Source: Erpetoichthys calabaricus (lineage: Eukaryota > Chordata > Cladistia > Polypteriformes > Polypteridae). Taken from it: a DNA stretch of 64,000 nucleotides. Positions 12,601 to 25,700 of this stretch are shown here, one piece after another. Under the pieces are notes generated by a model. It was not told the DNA's origin. It ran no database searches and worked only from the letters and a program-made list of their open reading frames with translations. Both the position numbers and the translations under genes were made by a program. The stretch's first letter is position 1, and every line of letters begins with the position of its first letter. The DNA lies in the NCBI RefSeq assembly GCF_900747795.2, contig NC_041401.2, forward strand, positions 63,556,199 through 63,620,198, in the 5' to 3' direction.

Positions 12601-13645
12601 ATTTTTGAGGGCATCCATTTTAAAAAGTTCCCTAAGCTTTACTTTTGCCATTTTTAGGTGACTCTCGTCCAGTGGCATACCTGATCTGTGACGACTTTCT
12701 GAGGTCTGGATCGGTATTGCTCAATGATGCCATCACCTCTATGTATGGGGACCTTTGTAGTCAGTGCCCTGATTCAAATGTTTGGGTTTTTTTTTTTTGT
12801 GTATTGGTCCCTTTAATGAACAAAGTCCAAATTGTGGAGAAATACCCACTGAAAAAGTTTGCATAATATATTGTAAATGGAGCAGAAGGTCTTTTATGTA
12901 GCTGTTATTTTTGTTTGTCTAATGACCACATTAACTTTGTGCCATTCAATACTTATTTTTGATTATAATATTTAAATGTCAAATCGTAAAAGTGGAACGG
13001 TGTTTGGTGCTGCTACATGTAAGCTTCAGGAGACGGCCCTCAGGTTTTGGCCTGGTCACTTTCGGTGCATCTGTGTGGGTTTACCATCAAAGTCCCGAAG
13101 ATGTACAAGTTTGGTTGTTTGTTTCTGAACAAGAGTATGTTGCTCTGCAAAGACGTCAGTCCCTGTGCTGCTTCCTGTCTTGCACCAGTGCTCTCGGCAT
13201 AAGCTCAGAACACCATGACCCTGACTTGGCATAGGCTGGTACAGAAAATGGGTGAATGAGCAGTCTTTTAATGTTGCAACTCTTGACATACAGGAAGCGA
13301 AAGTGAGGAAGATGACGTTTGAGCCATGGACAATGACATCTGGGCTCTTGAGCATTTTGATTAATGTGGCTATCTACTTCAGATATTGTTAGGTTTATTC
13401 TTTCTGTTCTGTTCTTATTTTGTTTGTCAGGATTCCCTCCATGCAATTATTGGCAACTTCAGATGTGTCAACTTCGGTTTAATCACCCCTATCAAGCTTG
13501 GTGTGTCTAGCAGTCAAACCAAATCAAAATTGTAGCCCTCTGTTTAGGCAGTATGATGGAAACAGATCAAAGTTTAATTATAATATGAGAGGGTGTTGAA
13601 TTATTATCGTTCCATGTCTCTAGTAATCATCTTATTTATTTGCAG
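9626..13645. other. SERPINF2 5' flank, no recognised element apart from the promoter candidate
   Basis: About 4 kb of mainly unique-looking sequence. From 11.5 to 12.7 kb there are loosely similar phrases about GATCTTCC, TTTGACTTGGTTTCC and CACATC, but no consistent period. No exon-like frame with good splice sites was found. The candidate promoter/leader at 11060-11260 is listed separately. Confidence 0.3.
11060..11260 (+). promoter_or_regulatory. Candidate SERPINF2 promoter and non-coding exon 1
   Basis: SERPINF2 is a liver gene in other vertebrates and its start-codon exon needs an upstream leader. Here TGTTTAC (11088-11094) and AAATAAAC (11107-11114) resemble forkhead/FOXA sites, TGTGCATTAACA (11131-11142) half-matches an HNF1 site, and the downstream unique sequence ends at good donors (GCAG|GTACAC at 11229 or AAAG|GTATTC at 11260). 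No TATA box is obvious. This is inference from motifs only. Confidence 0.2.
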
Positions 13646-13717
13646 GCATAAAGTAACGCCATGAGGGCACACCTTCTAACCCTGTTGCTGTTGTGTTTTT
13701 CCCGTCAAAGCATATCA
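13646..13717 (+). CDS. SERPINF2: SERPINF2 exon with start codon and signal peptide
   Basis: The acceptor TTTATTTGCAG is followed by 15 untranslated bases, then ATG at 13661. It encodes [19 protein letters not shown], a typical secretory signal: one Arg, a Leu-rich core, then small residues. It ends phase 0 at a GTAAGT donor, matching the phase-0 start of the next exon 13.2 kb away. A further small phase 0/0 exon in that intron cannot be excluded. The 15-base leader means a non-coding exon lies upstream. Confidence 0.8.
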
Positions 13718-16700
13718 GTAAGTCTCCTCTACTTTAATCATTTTCTCTGATTCTGTCTTTCCATTCCTCAGGATGGAAATTAATTCAGATGATATGTTAC
13801 GTTTGGAAAAAGCTATTCTTTACTGTATTTTTTTCCTTGATGCACAGAGGCCAGGTGTGCTCATTATTTCCCACTTTGTGTTCCATTCTTTACTAGGGAG
13901 TAAAATACCCATCAAAAATGAAGCCTGTAACCTCCTGATATCATTGCAGTGTTTTCTAATGTCAACATTCTAAACTGAAGGCAACATTTTGGTTAGCTTT
14001 TCCAAATCCTATAATAGCGAGTGGATTGAAAGGATGATACATCAAACTGCAGTGTTAAAAGTAGACAAGAATGGTCATAAATGCAATTCTGAAATTTTAA
14101 TTTAAGTGCTCCCTCAGTTTTCGTAATATCCCCTTACTTTCTGACCCCTGATAGCACACCTGTGCTGGTCATGCAGTTTGCAGTTTTAAGATTAGCAGCT
14201 CCTTTATTTCTTGTGTATCAAATCTATAGGGGAAAAAAATTCATACGTGAGTGTCAGTAAGCTTAGCGCCCCAGGAAACAAGTTACCCAAACTATTCAAT
14301 TACATTTCAGTAATTATTTACCGCTCTGATGCTGATCTTTCTGATCATAAAATAGGTCATTACGATAGCAATTGATGAGAAGAATTTACAATAAATTGCA
14401 AAATGACGGTTTTTGAGGGTTCCTCTACAGTGCGTCTTTCTCTTGTGTGATTTGGCTCAAAAATGAATCAGCACATCGTCATCTCATAACAGTCTTAAGT
14501 TTCGAGTTTGGTATTTTTCCATCCAGCTGTTTTAGATGTAGACTGTCCTCAAGAAACCGTGACACACAGTCAGACACACACCCATCATCAAGATATCAGA
14601 GGACCTTAAAACATCGAGATCCATCGAAAACCAGAGATCTTAATTTTTGACGAATCTGAAGCTTTTGCAACAAATGGACAATAGGCAGTGGTGGGTGAGG
14701 TCACAAAGTAAAAATCAATACATTGATTCACACATTTTAATAATGTGGAAGCCAAGAGAAATTCAGTTTGGTTAATTGTTAGCTGTACAGATCCACTCAG
14801 TATATACAGTATGTCTCAATGTACTGTACCTGTGAGGTTCTGCATACGGAAACATGCTGTACTAGGGGGCTGTGAGATAGGGGGAACTAAAAGAAGAACC
14901 TAAATAGTATAGAAGAAGCAGAGTCAAGCTGCAATATTATCAACCCCTAACCCCCGATTCTACATTGCATCCTCTCTCCATTCATTATGGTGTAGATGTA
15001 GAAAATACTGAAAAGCACAACAAAGACGACACTGCGTCTGAATGAGATGTTTGCCCATACTTCTGGAGAAAGGAGCAGTCTGACTACTTTAAAAGAAGTT
15101 ACAACTGACTGGTAGTTCATAACATCTTAAACTGGGATTACAGTATGTAAGTCACTTCATTCGCTTGGCTTATCAGCAAACCAAGGACTTCATCTCCTTA
15201 GCGTATGTTTACCCCCAGAAAACCAAATAAAAAGCATTGACTTTTTTTGGGCAAGAAAAAATACTATTGCGTGTAACAATAACATGAAATACCAAACCAT
15301 CAATATAAATCCAGTATTAAAGGCATGCCTAGTGTCCACTGATGCATTGGTGCAGTTTTAGTACATGTCCTTCGTGTGACTTGTTTTAAAACTGTCACCA
15401 ACTCCCAACCCGACCTTGCAACCATGACGGTAGAAGTGTGTTTCTTTATTCACTTTTCTTATTTTTTCTGTTGCTTGCACAGAATGGCACTGCCTGATCC
15501 ACATGAGGGGCACTGCCTGCTATGTTGTTGTAGTCTACTACAGTACAAGGCTTAGTGACTTCCACTTTTTCCCTTACACAAACATTGTGAACAGTGTTTA
15601 GGGGGCTAACATCTTTCTTGTCCTTCCACTTGATCACAATAGTTTTGACTTTTTGCCACATAGGTACTGTACCCCGCTGCATCTCTAAGCAACTGAAGTC
15701 ACCGGGCATATCACGGAGTTTTGATGGTACATTTCCATTTGCACCAGTTTCACTGTCCGTGTCAATGTCTGATTACCAATTCACAAGGTCCTCACTGTAG
15801 TTTGATTCAACTGAAAGTTAAGTTTCAGTTTGTTCTAAAACTGGCTTTACAGCATCTCGTTTCCATGCTATTCTTTGTTTTGGTTGAAGGCCCTGCTCCG
15901 CTCATGAAATCGAGGAGTTACCATTTAGATGCAAAACGCATAGAAATATTCATGATTTTTTTGTAGCATGATATTTTTTTATCCAGTAGATGGCAATAGA
16001 ATAATGTACCAAGCGTTTTTCAGGCTTAACACCGCACATCGGATCATAACGGTTTAACCTGAGAAACGCAAAAGTTACAGATCATCTTCATTTTTACATG
16101 AAATTCCTAGGCCAAGAGAGGCTCAGGGTTAATGTAAAGGAGGCTAAGCTTTCAAAAGAATGGAATCAATATACTGTCTCCTATAGTGGCACAGACGGCG
16201 CTAGTCAACAAACGTCAGTAAGAAGGAACATAAATATTAGCAAAGAGTCACAAAACAGCTTTAACAATTCTCCATGTTCTGTATGCAGGTATGGTGCTTA
16301 CCATGTGCAAATCTTGGCAAAACACAGTTGTGCTGCCCCCTTTGTCAATTATATATACAAGTTTATATTTCGGTTTATCAGCTTTTGTAGGATCTCGCTG
16401 GTTGTGACATTGCAAATTCAATAACACATAATTGATATATGCCATCCAAGACCTACTCCTGGACATACAGGTACAAAATTATACCACTAAGGGTTATCTG
16501 CTTTAAGCACTCTTATGTGTTGGTCAGCTTGAGCCCAGCAAGATTTTTGAGTCTTTAATATTATTAATTATTTTCATTTATATAGCACTTTTCTCGCTAC
16601 TCAAAGCATTTTATATTGTGAGTGGGGAGCCACCTCATCACCACTGGATGATGATGTGACGGCAGCCATTTTTCCACCAGTACACTCGCCACACATTAGC

Positions 16701-19700
16701 TGTTAGGTGGTGAAGGGGTAAGAGATAGAGATTGGAAATGGGACAATTAGGGGGCCAGAATGACTAGACCGTGGTGGGAAATTTAGCCAGGACACCTTAC
16801 TCTTTATGAATGTTGCCTGGGAATCTTTTATGACCACCGACAGTGTTCCTGTCACTGCACTGGGGCATTGAGATCCACATTCAGACCACAGGGAAAGCGC
16901 CCCCTGCTGGCCTCACCAACACCTCATCCAGCAGCAACCCAAGCTTCTCTTAGATGCTCTCCCATCCAAGTACTGGCTGAGCCCAAACATGCTTAGCTTC
17001 AGGTGGATGACCTGTTCTGATGTACATGTGGTATGGCTGCTGATGATAATGGAAATCTCTTAGTAATGCACAATCTCTCTCTTGTACAGACAAAAAGTGA
17101 AAATCTGTAGAGGAAAATAATTCTGCACAAACCGCACACTGCCAAAGACTGAAAAGGATTATTAGTACTATTATTAAAGTAATCAGTATTAGAACATTAA
17201 TTTCAAAAGTATGCACACCAGGCCAATTTCAGCACCAGTTCTTGCTCTTTGGGTATTGTCACCAGTCCATTAAGCCTGTCCAGTGGCATTGTACTGCCAT
17301 TCAAAATGTCCTCACCTTGTACTTTTAGCTGCTAATCAGTCTCTGTTTTGATTAAGATGTGGCTGTTATCACTGTCCTTGGGGAAAAGAGCCTTCTACAT
17401 CCACTGTTATTTGTAGCAAAGAAAGATTTCCTATGGAATTACCAAGTTGATGAATTGATGATGATGGATTACCATCCTTGCCAACTGAGTTGGAGATAAT
17501 GTGTTTTAAAAAGGAGTCATTGTGTTTTTGGAGTGGCTGCTCTTTTAACAGTCTCTCGTTTTGGTATTCAAGAGGTATTGGCAATTAGGTATTTGGTATT
17601 GGCAAGTCAGTTTTTTTTTTTTTTTTTTTTTTTTAAACGGGCTACACTTTGTTGTCTCACCTCACAGATTATAACTGGCATCAGTGCCATAGAGTCTGGG
17701 GTGGGCAGCCTGAGGTGGGACAGAAATATTCCTCAGCTGTTTGACATGATAACAGGGAACTTTGTAAGATGACGTGCCCTGCCATCAAGGTCCTGCCAGT
17801 TAGAATGGGACATTTAGCTGTTGTTGTTCAAGTGCCACTCAAGGCAATTGCCTAGTTTGCCTGTATGAACAGACCAGTATATTTTGTGAGTACGTTTGGC
17901 ATAACCTGCTTACTTGGCTCAGTTTTTTTTTTTTTTAATGAAAGTTTCGATTTCAAAAAAACGATTAGGTTTTGTTCTTATGAGCATAAATTGCGGCTTC
18001 TAATCACTTCTTTCCCACTTGAATCAGTGATAAACTGATAATTGATGTCAGTAAATGCTAATCTATTCATGTTAGGGATCTCGTCAGATCTGTGTAGAAA
18101 CGCCTACATGAGTATCTGTCTTTGTAACTAACTGGTTAGCTATGCTGGCTACTGATCTGATTTGGAATATCTGTTATTTCATGATGCTTGTTAGAATTGT
18201 TTAAATTGATCAACCACAGCATGAAGTTATGGGAAAGAGTAGTGCAAGCTCGGTTAAGAAGGGAGTTGATGATTAGTGAGCAGCAGTATGGTTTCATGCC
18301 AAGAAAGTGAACCACAGATACGATGCTTGCTCCGACGATGTTGATGGAGAAGTATAGAGATGGCCAGAAGGCGTTGCATTGCATCTTTGTGGACCTGGAG
18401 AAAGCATATTACAGGGTGCCTCAAGAGGAGCTATGGTATTGTAGGAGGAAGTCGGGAGTGGCAGAGAAGTACGTAAGAGTTGTACAGGATATGTACGAGG
18501 GAAGTTTAATAGTGGTGAGGTCTGTGATAGGAGTGATGGATACGTTTAAGGTTGATGTGGCATTACATCAGGGATCGGCTCTGAGCCCTTTCTTATTTAC
18601 AGTGGTGATGGACAGGTTGACAGACGAGATTAGACAGGAGTCCCCGTGGACTATGATGTTTGTGGATAACATGTGATCTGTTACAAGAGCAGGGAGCAGG
18701 TTGAGGAGAGGTGGAGATATGCTCTAGAGAGTAGAGGAGAGGAATAAAGGTCCATAGGAACAAGACAGAATACGATGTAGGGAGCAGAGTTGGCGAAGGT
18801 GGATGAGTTTAAAAACTTGGGATCAACAGTACAGAGTAACGGGAATTGTGGAAGAGAGGTGAAAAAGAGAGTGCAGGCAGGGTGGAGTGGGTGGAGAAGA
18901 GTATCATCAGTGATTTGTAACAGACGGGTTTCAGCAAGAGTGAAAGGGAAGATGTACAAGATGATAGTGATAGCTATGTTACATCAGTTGGAGACTGTGT
19001 CACTAAAGAAAAGACAGGAGGCAGAACTGGAGGTGGCAGAGTTAAAGATGTTAAGATTTGCATTGGGTGTGACAAGGATGGACAGGATTAGAAACGAGTA
19101 CATTAGAGGGTCAGCTCAGTTTGGACAGTTAGGAAACAAAGTCAGAGAGGCGAGATTGTGTTGGTTTGGACATGTGCAGAGGAGAAATGCTGGGTGTATT
19201 GGGAAAAAGAAGTTAAAGATAGATCTGCCAGGCAAGAGGAAACGAGGAAGGCCTAAGAGAAGGTTTATGGATGTGGTGAAAGAGGACATGCAGGTGATGG
19301 GTGTAACAGAGCAAGATGTAGAGGACAGGAAGATATGGAAGATGATGATCTGCTGTGACAACCCCTAACGGGAACAGCCAAGAGAAAAAGAAGAATAATG
19401 CTTATTAGAAATGGCTACTGCTGGTTAGAGACATCTACAGAATGATATATTTCTTTAAGTCTAGCTATGTTGTGGATATACCTCTTCAGAATTTTCTGCC
19501 TATCTTTTTCATCTATTGATTGATTAATTAGAAACCATCCATCCATCCATCCATTATCCAACCTGCTGAATCCGAACACAGGGTCACGGGGGTCCGCTGG
19601 AGCCAATCCCAGCCAACACAGGGCACAAGGCAGGAACCAATCCTGGGCAGGGTGCCAACCCACCGCAGGACACACACAAACACACCCACACACCAATTTA

Positions 19701-22700
19701 GAATCGCCAATCCACCTAACCGCATGTCTTTGGACTGTGGGAGGAAACCCACGCAGACACGGGGAGAACATGCAAATTCCACGCAGGGAGGACCCGAGAA
19801 GCGAACCCAAGTCCCCAGGTCTCCGAACTGCGAGGCAGCAGCGCTACCCACTGCACCACTGACTGATCTCAAAAAGCTTAATTGGAATATTTACCAAAAC
19901 CTTAATAAAGCTATAAACACCAGTAGCTGGTTACAAATGCATAGATAGGAATACGAAAAAAGCATCCCCTCGTGAGGCTGTAAAGATGTTTTCCTTCATT
20001 GTACCATGTAGCATCTTCTTTTGTAGAGTATTTTCCAAAAATTGTTTTTTTTTTCCCCTCAAAGAAATAACTTGGTAAGATTATTCCCTTCCTCTGTTTT
20101 ATTCCCGTCAGATTTTAATTATGTTTTCTGGTGCAGGACAGGATTGTATTACAATTGAGATTCTGGGGTTTTTCAAAAATGAAGTTAGCGTATAGCAAAG
20201 CAAAGGCAGAATACAGTGCAAGTGATTGAGGGATTATAAGATCACCTCCTGTCTGTCCTTACAGTGGCAGAAAGAGGACACAAGAACAGGCGGCAAAGTC
20301 ACTGCATTCCAAGAAACCCGTATACAAGATCTCCTGTGTAATGCTCAGTTAAATGTCGGCCTGCTTGTTTCAAACGTACTGTATATGGCATTGGAACGCC
20401 TTTAGGAAAGAAGCTCTTTAAAAGGCAGGGCCTTATCTCTGTTTGTTTTACAGAGCATTTCCTCTGCTTGTGATTTTATACCAGTTTTCTCTTTCATGAG
20501 ATATTTTTCTTTTTACTTTTGTGAAGAACCTAATTTATTTTTTATTATTCAGATTTACCACAAACCTATGACCATTTTTTATTGTTATGGGCACTCTTGA
20601 TATTTTTTGCATTATGCCAAGGTAACTTTATTTTATTCTCTGCCTCATATATAATGCAGTGTAGTTAGTTGGCACAACTTGACAAATGTTCTTCAATGCT
20701 GCTTTCCCGCTAACATCACGAACAAGACTAAACGAGACTAACCCTGCCTCTTGTTTTATTTCCACTATATTTCTTTCCTGACAGTTCCAGAATCCACATA
20801 TGGAAGTTCACAGCTGCTTAGTTCCTGCTGGAATCAAAGCGGATATGAAAAGACGTTTAACTAGACTGTGGTGACTTTTTAAACCGGGACTTGTTTCAGT
20901 CTATTTTGTCATACACGTAACTCAAAACATTTTTAAATACATTGCTTTGATCATTTGGGTTTTCTTTTTGTTTTGTGCAAGTCATATTTGCTTTTTCATG
21001 GAAAATAAAGTCATGAGTACATTGAAGATGAAGCAGTTTAGGCTAATGGCCCTGGATGCTTGGGTCCATAATAATAATAATTCTTTACATTTATCTAGCG
21101 CTTTTCTCACTATTCAAAGCACTATAAGAATGTGTATGCAAATATTAAAGAAGCTGGAAGGAACTGGTAGCAAAGAACTAAAAATGAAACAACGAAAAAG
21201 CAAAAAAGAAAAATTTCCACTCATTTTTTTCTGTGTGTGTCTAAGTATGCAGATACCAGTTATTTTCATTAAATGCAATCAGCATACGGGTGACGCTTTC
21301 CTTCAAGTTCTTACATGTGGAACCGGGCCAGTCAGAACTCCTGCCAGTACAGTATGTGCTATTTGTAGAAAGCAGCACAAGAAAATCGACTTTAATGCAG
21401 GGACAACACACAAACTCCATAAAGATACTACACACTCCAGCCTGAAGTCCACTCTGTCCATGCCTGCAACTTTTTTCAGCCAGATGAACTCCCACAAGTT
21501 CACATGTGCCAGCTCAAGGGAATGTATTGAGCAGCTGTTGAAGTGCTGTGTAAAGCAGACACAGCATGCCATTGGTCAGTTAAAGTCACCTGTTTTTGAG
21601 AGCCACATGGAGCCCATTTTTAGCTGTTTGTCATCTCCCACTGTGGACTGCCCCTGTAGGAGATTCTGCAGCAGTCATCCCTTGAGACATTTCTCACTGT
21701 CGAAAGAACAAAGTTAAATAAATTCATATGCCTAACTGCTCTGTTCAGGTAGAAATGTTGAACATTTTATTGAGCTTCCTGTAGCCAATTTTCTGTTTTC
21801 ATTGGTGTTTTGTGGCCTGGTCCAGGAGGCTGCCTACTGTACAGATCTAAAGAGAGAGACCGCATCATTCATGGGCTGCATGATGGTGCACTGGTTTGGG
21901 TACATTGACCCTGGTTTAGCTTCAATCCCCCACTTGGTATTTGCATGTTTTCTGTGACGATTCCAAAAACTTTAAAGGCAGATTACTGATTGACTCCAGA
22001 TTAGGCCTTTGGAAGGGAGTGCTAATCATAGCCTAACTGCTGTATAATCCATTTTAGGGTAATGGAGGACTGGGCCTTATCCTGGCAGCATTGTGTGGAA
22101 GGTCTGATCCAACCCTAGATGGGGCACCAGTCCATCAAACATTCCACTCACTCACAAAACATAGCCAGTTGAGCATTGCCAGCTAACTTAAACAATAAGT
22201 TCATTTTTGTTTCAATTCAAGGTTAATTTCTTCACACATATGGTATCTATTAATTTACCACATAAATGTGTATTTAAATGTGAAATGTTTAGTCTTTTCT
22301 TGCAGCTTGTAATGGGGCTTACTGTATGGGGATGGTAACTGAATCCATAGGAGAATGAAAAAGACTTCAAACTTAATATGTCCACTTTATAACAGCAAAG
22401 ATTTTGATTTAAGAAAATATGCCTTCTGCATTTGTGAAGCAGCCTTGTGATAATGAAAGAAAAGTAAAAATAATTGTTTTATTTCCAATTCTTGGAACTA
22501 TTTTTCTTGAGGTCAGAATACATTTTCTGTTGGCTTATCAGCTCACGGCTGCCGTCATGAGTGGAATTATATCCACCCACACCTGTTTATATTCATCTTA
22601 TAATCCTGCTTTGCCTCTGCAGTTCTGTTTACAGTAACTGCAGTGGTTCTATGGTGCCATGGTTTGTAACAACAGACAGATGCACGCTCAGATAATATAA

Positions 22701-25700
22701 TAGGAAACTGACGCTGCTAAAGTGGCCTATGTGTCTGTGTTTGCCCTGCGATGGAGTGACACCTTGTCCTGGTGTTGTTCCTGCCTTTTGGCCAGCTCTT
22801 GTTGCCATAATCTGCAGCTGCCCTCCGACCCTGCCCTGGATAAGCAACTTTGGAAGATGAAAAGGTTATTATTATCATTATTATTGTGCCTACAGCAGAG
22901 AAAAATATATGAATAGATCATTCTTCTTCCTAACATTTGTCCCATGTTGACACACGGTCCACTTTTTGTCACATTGCTTTCTACTTGTTCTGATTCTGGA
23001 CATCGTCCTTGAATGGCATTGACTTCACGCATATTTTCAATTAACCAAGCAAGCCAGTGATTTTTTTTTTTTTTTGTTCCTGTGGGTTGAGGTGTGTTTC
23101 GTCTCTGTAGATCAAGTTGCCATACCATTGGAGGCGTGCCATTCTACTTTAAAAGAGTAAACAATCGAACGTATTGAGGATAGCACTCAATAATAATACT
23201 ATTATTGGGCAGCAAGTTGGTGCAGTGTTAGTGCTGCTTTCATGCAGGGAAGGAGACTGGGGTTCATGTGGATATGTGGAGTTTGCATGATCTCCCCACG
23301 TACTCCAGTTTCCTCCCACAGTCCAAACACACACAGATTAGGTGACTTTGGCTTTGCATAAGTAGTGCATGTGTGTTAGCCCTGCCATGGACTGGTCCCC
23401 TGTCCAGGGACTGCTCCGGCCTATGTCAGATGCTAGTTGGGGTGGGCATCAGTTGTCCCACGACCCTGCCCTGATTAAGCAGATTAGGAAGATTGATGAA
23501 TGGATGTCTATCTGTTCAGTTGTTGTCACTTGATTACATAGTGTATGTCTGCCCTATATTCTCTCTTACTGAAGTATACACACGCATTATCAGTGTAGCA
23601 GCGGTCGGCAGAAAGAAATAAGCATATGTTTAGTGAAAGAATACAATGAATCATAAATGGGCCTATTTCAGTTATTACCATCTAGTTGTCTACAGAACAC
23701 AGACATCAATTCATATCTGCATTTCAACATTCAATAATGGGTACTTGGTGATGACTTTCCAAGGAGAATCCACTCCCCTGGGGCCAAGTCCTGTCTATGT
23801 GTTCATCCGGCTGTGGCGAGGAATCTGTCTGTGGGGCTGAAAAATAATCACGGAGGAAGACGAACAGAGTAGTTTGTGATGTGACAAGCACAGCTAACCT
23901 CCTTTTAAAATGGATGAATCACATAATATTTAGCTTTTTTACCTTCTTAAATTAACATGGATATTCTGTTTTGCAATATGTGTGCCACTTTTTGGCTTGA
24001 AAAATTGAAATACTCAGTTAATTTTGAGGCTTTTTTATTCACTTATAGACCTATGTACTCTTTATTCTCATTGTAAGCTGCAAGAACAGACAAGGTGTTT
24101 TTAAAATTTATTTTAAAAATGGCTTTATTTAGAATACTTTTTTATGCGGCAAATTAATATATACCATGTTTGTGAAGAAAACTTCAACTTGAAAAATAGC
24201 AGACATCATTTAATGCTACACATTTGCAATAATAAAGCCCTGACAGACACAATGGGTAACCTGCAAATTGTACCAGGTGTGCGTTTCAAACTCAGGATGT
24301 TAGATCAGTAAGGCAGCATCGCTACCACTGTGCCACCCTACCTCCCAATTGTCACACATTCTCTGTTTCATAATGCAGTGTCACATGGTGCTTCACAAGG
24401 CAAGCAAAATTTCAAAAGAGTGTTGAATATTCAAACTGAGTGTGACAATAAATTTAAAAAGAGGAAGTATAAGCAGTTGGCTCTCTCAAGGCTTGTTCCT
24501 TCTTTGTCCCCAGTCCTGCCCACATATGTTCCAGCTCACAGCAACCCTGTATTTGGTGGCACAGGTTTAACAACTGGTTTTGTTAATTTTTTTTTCCTTT
24601 CTTTTTTCTCTTGTTTGTATTTAGTTGAACTTTCAACCATTGGGTCCATTTGACATCTACACAAAAACAAAACAACCTCTTATATACACTAAGTGGCCAG
24701 TCTATTAGCCATATCTATCTAGTACAGGGTTAGAGCCCCATTTTCTCCAGTGGCATGGGTTCAGCAGGGACCCTATAAACATTTTTTTGATGCAGACTCC
24801 ATGGTGTCACATGGTTCCTTTAGCTACCCATTTATGCTACAGATCGCTTGCTCTGCCTCCTCCCAAATGTACCATATTCAATCTAGGACTGTGCAGGACA
24901 TTGAAGCACACCAAAGTTACTGTTACATTTGTTTAAACAGCTTGAGATGATCGAGTTTTGTGACAATGGCGCATTATCCTGCTGGAAGTATTCATTTGAA
25001 AAATTGGAGACCGTGGCCATTAAGGAATGCACAGTCAGTGCCAATGCTTTGTTTGTCCATGACATTGAAGTGGCACTGAGTTGGTCTTGAGAGATGTAAC
25101 ATGTTCAAAGCGAACATTCCCCTACACTGTTACACTACCACCAACATTCTCTACTGTTGATTAAAGACAGGATGGATCGATCCATAGATTCATGCTGCTT
25201 ATGCCAAATGCTAACCACACTGTACGTCTGTTACAGCAGAAATCATCAGAATGGGCACATTTTTTCCCCATCTTCACCCATTCAGTCTTGGTGGTCATAT
25301 GCCCACTGTAGGCCTATCTTCCAGCTTTTACAAGACAGCAGTGGAACCCTGATGTGGTCTGGTATTGCTGTAGCCATCTACTTCAAGGGTCTACCACTAC
25401 TGTTCACAGACTCCTTTCTGCACACCGTGAAGCTGACATATGAGTGTTTGTGGTCTTTCTGTTACCTTAACTGAGTCTGCTGAAACCATCACTTCTGATG
25501 CCAACAATCATCCCACAGTCATGGTCACTTTGACAATACTTGGACAAACTCATCTGAGCCACTTGATCATGTCTGTATGCTGTACATACTGCATTGCAGC
25601 CACATAATTGGCAGTTTAGAGGACCAGCGTATCTATGATGATGATGATGATTATTATTTTTATTGTTACTTCTTAGGCTGATGCCTTTATCCAAGGCGGC

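Noticed and set aside
16950-17040. Possible 5S rRNA gene
   Set aside because: Only part of 5S is matched, with many differences, and it continues into a SINE body and tail.
19415-19948. Several overlapping open frames of about 100-130 codons on both strands
   Set aside because: They lie over the well-preserved tRNA-derived SINE at 19532-19866 and translate its repeats; no splice sites or family match.
23212-23275. Possible tRNA gene (box A and box B present)
   Set aside because: No cloverleaf closes and the sequence continues into the SINE body; the same head recurs at many places.
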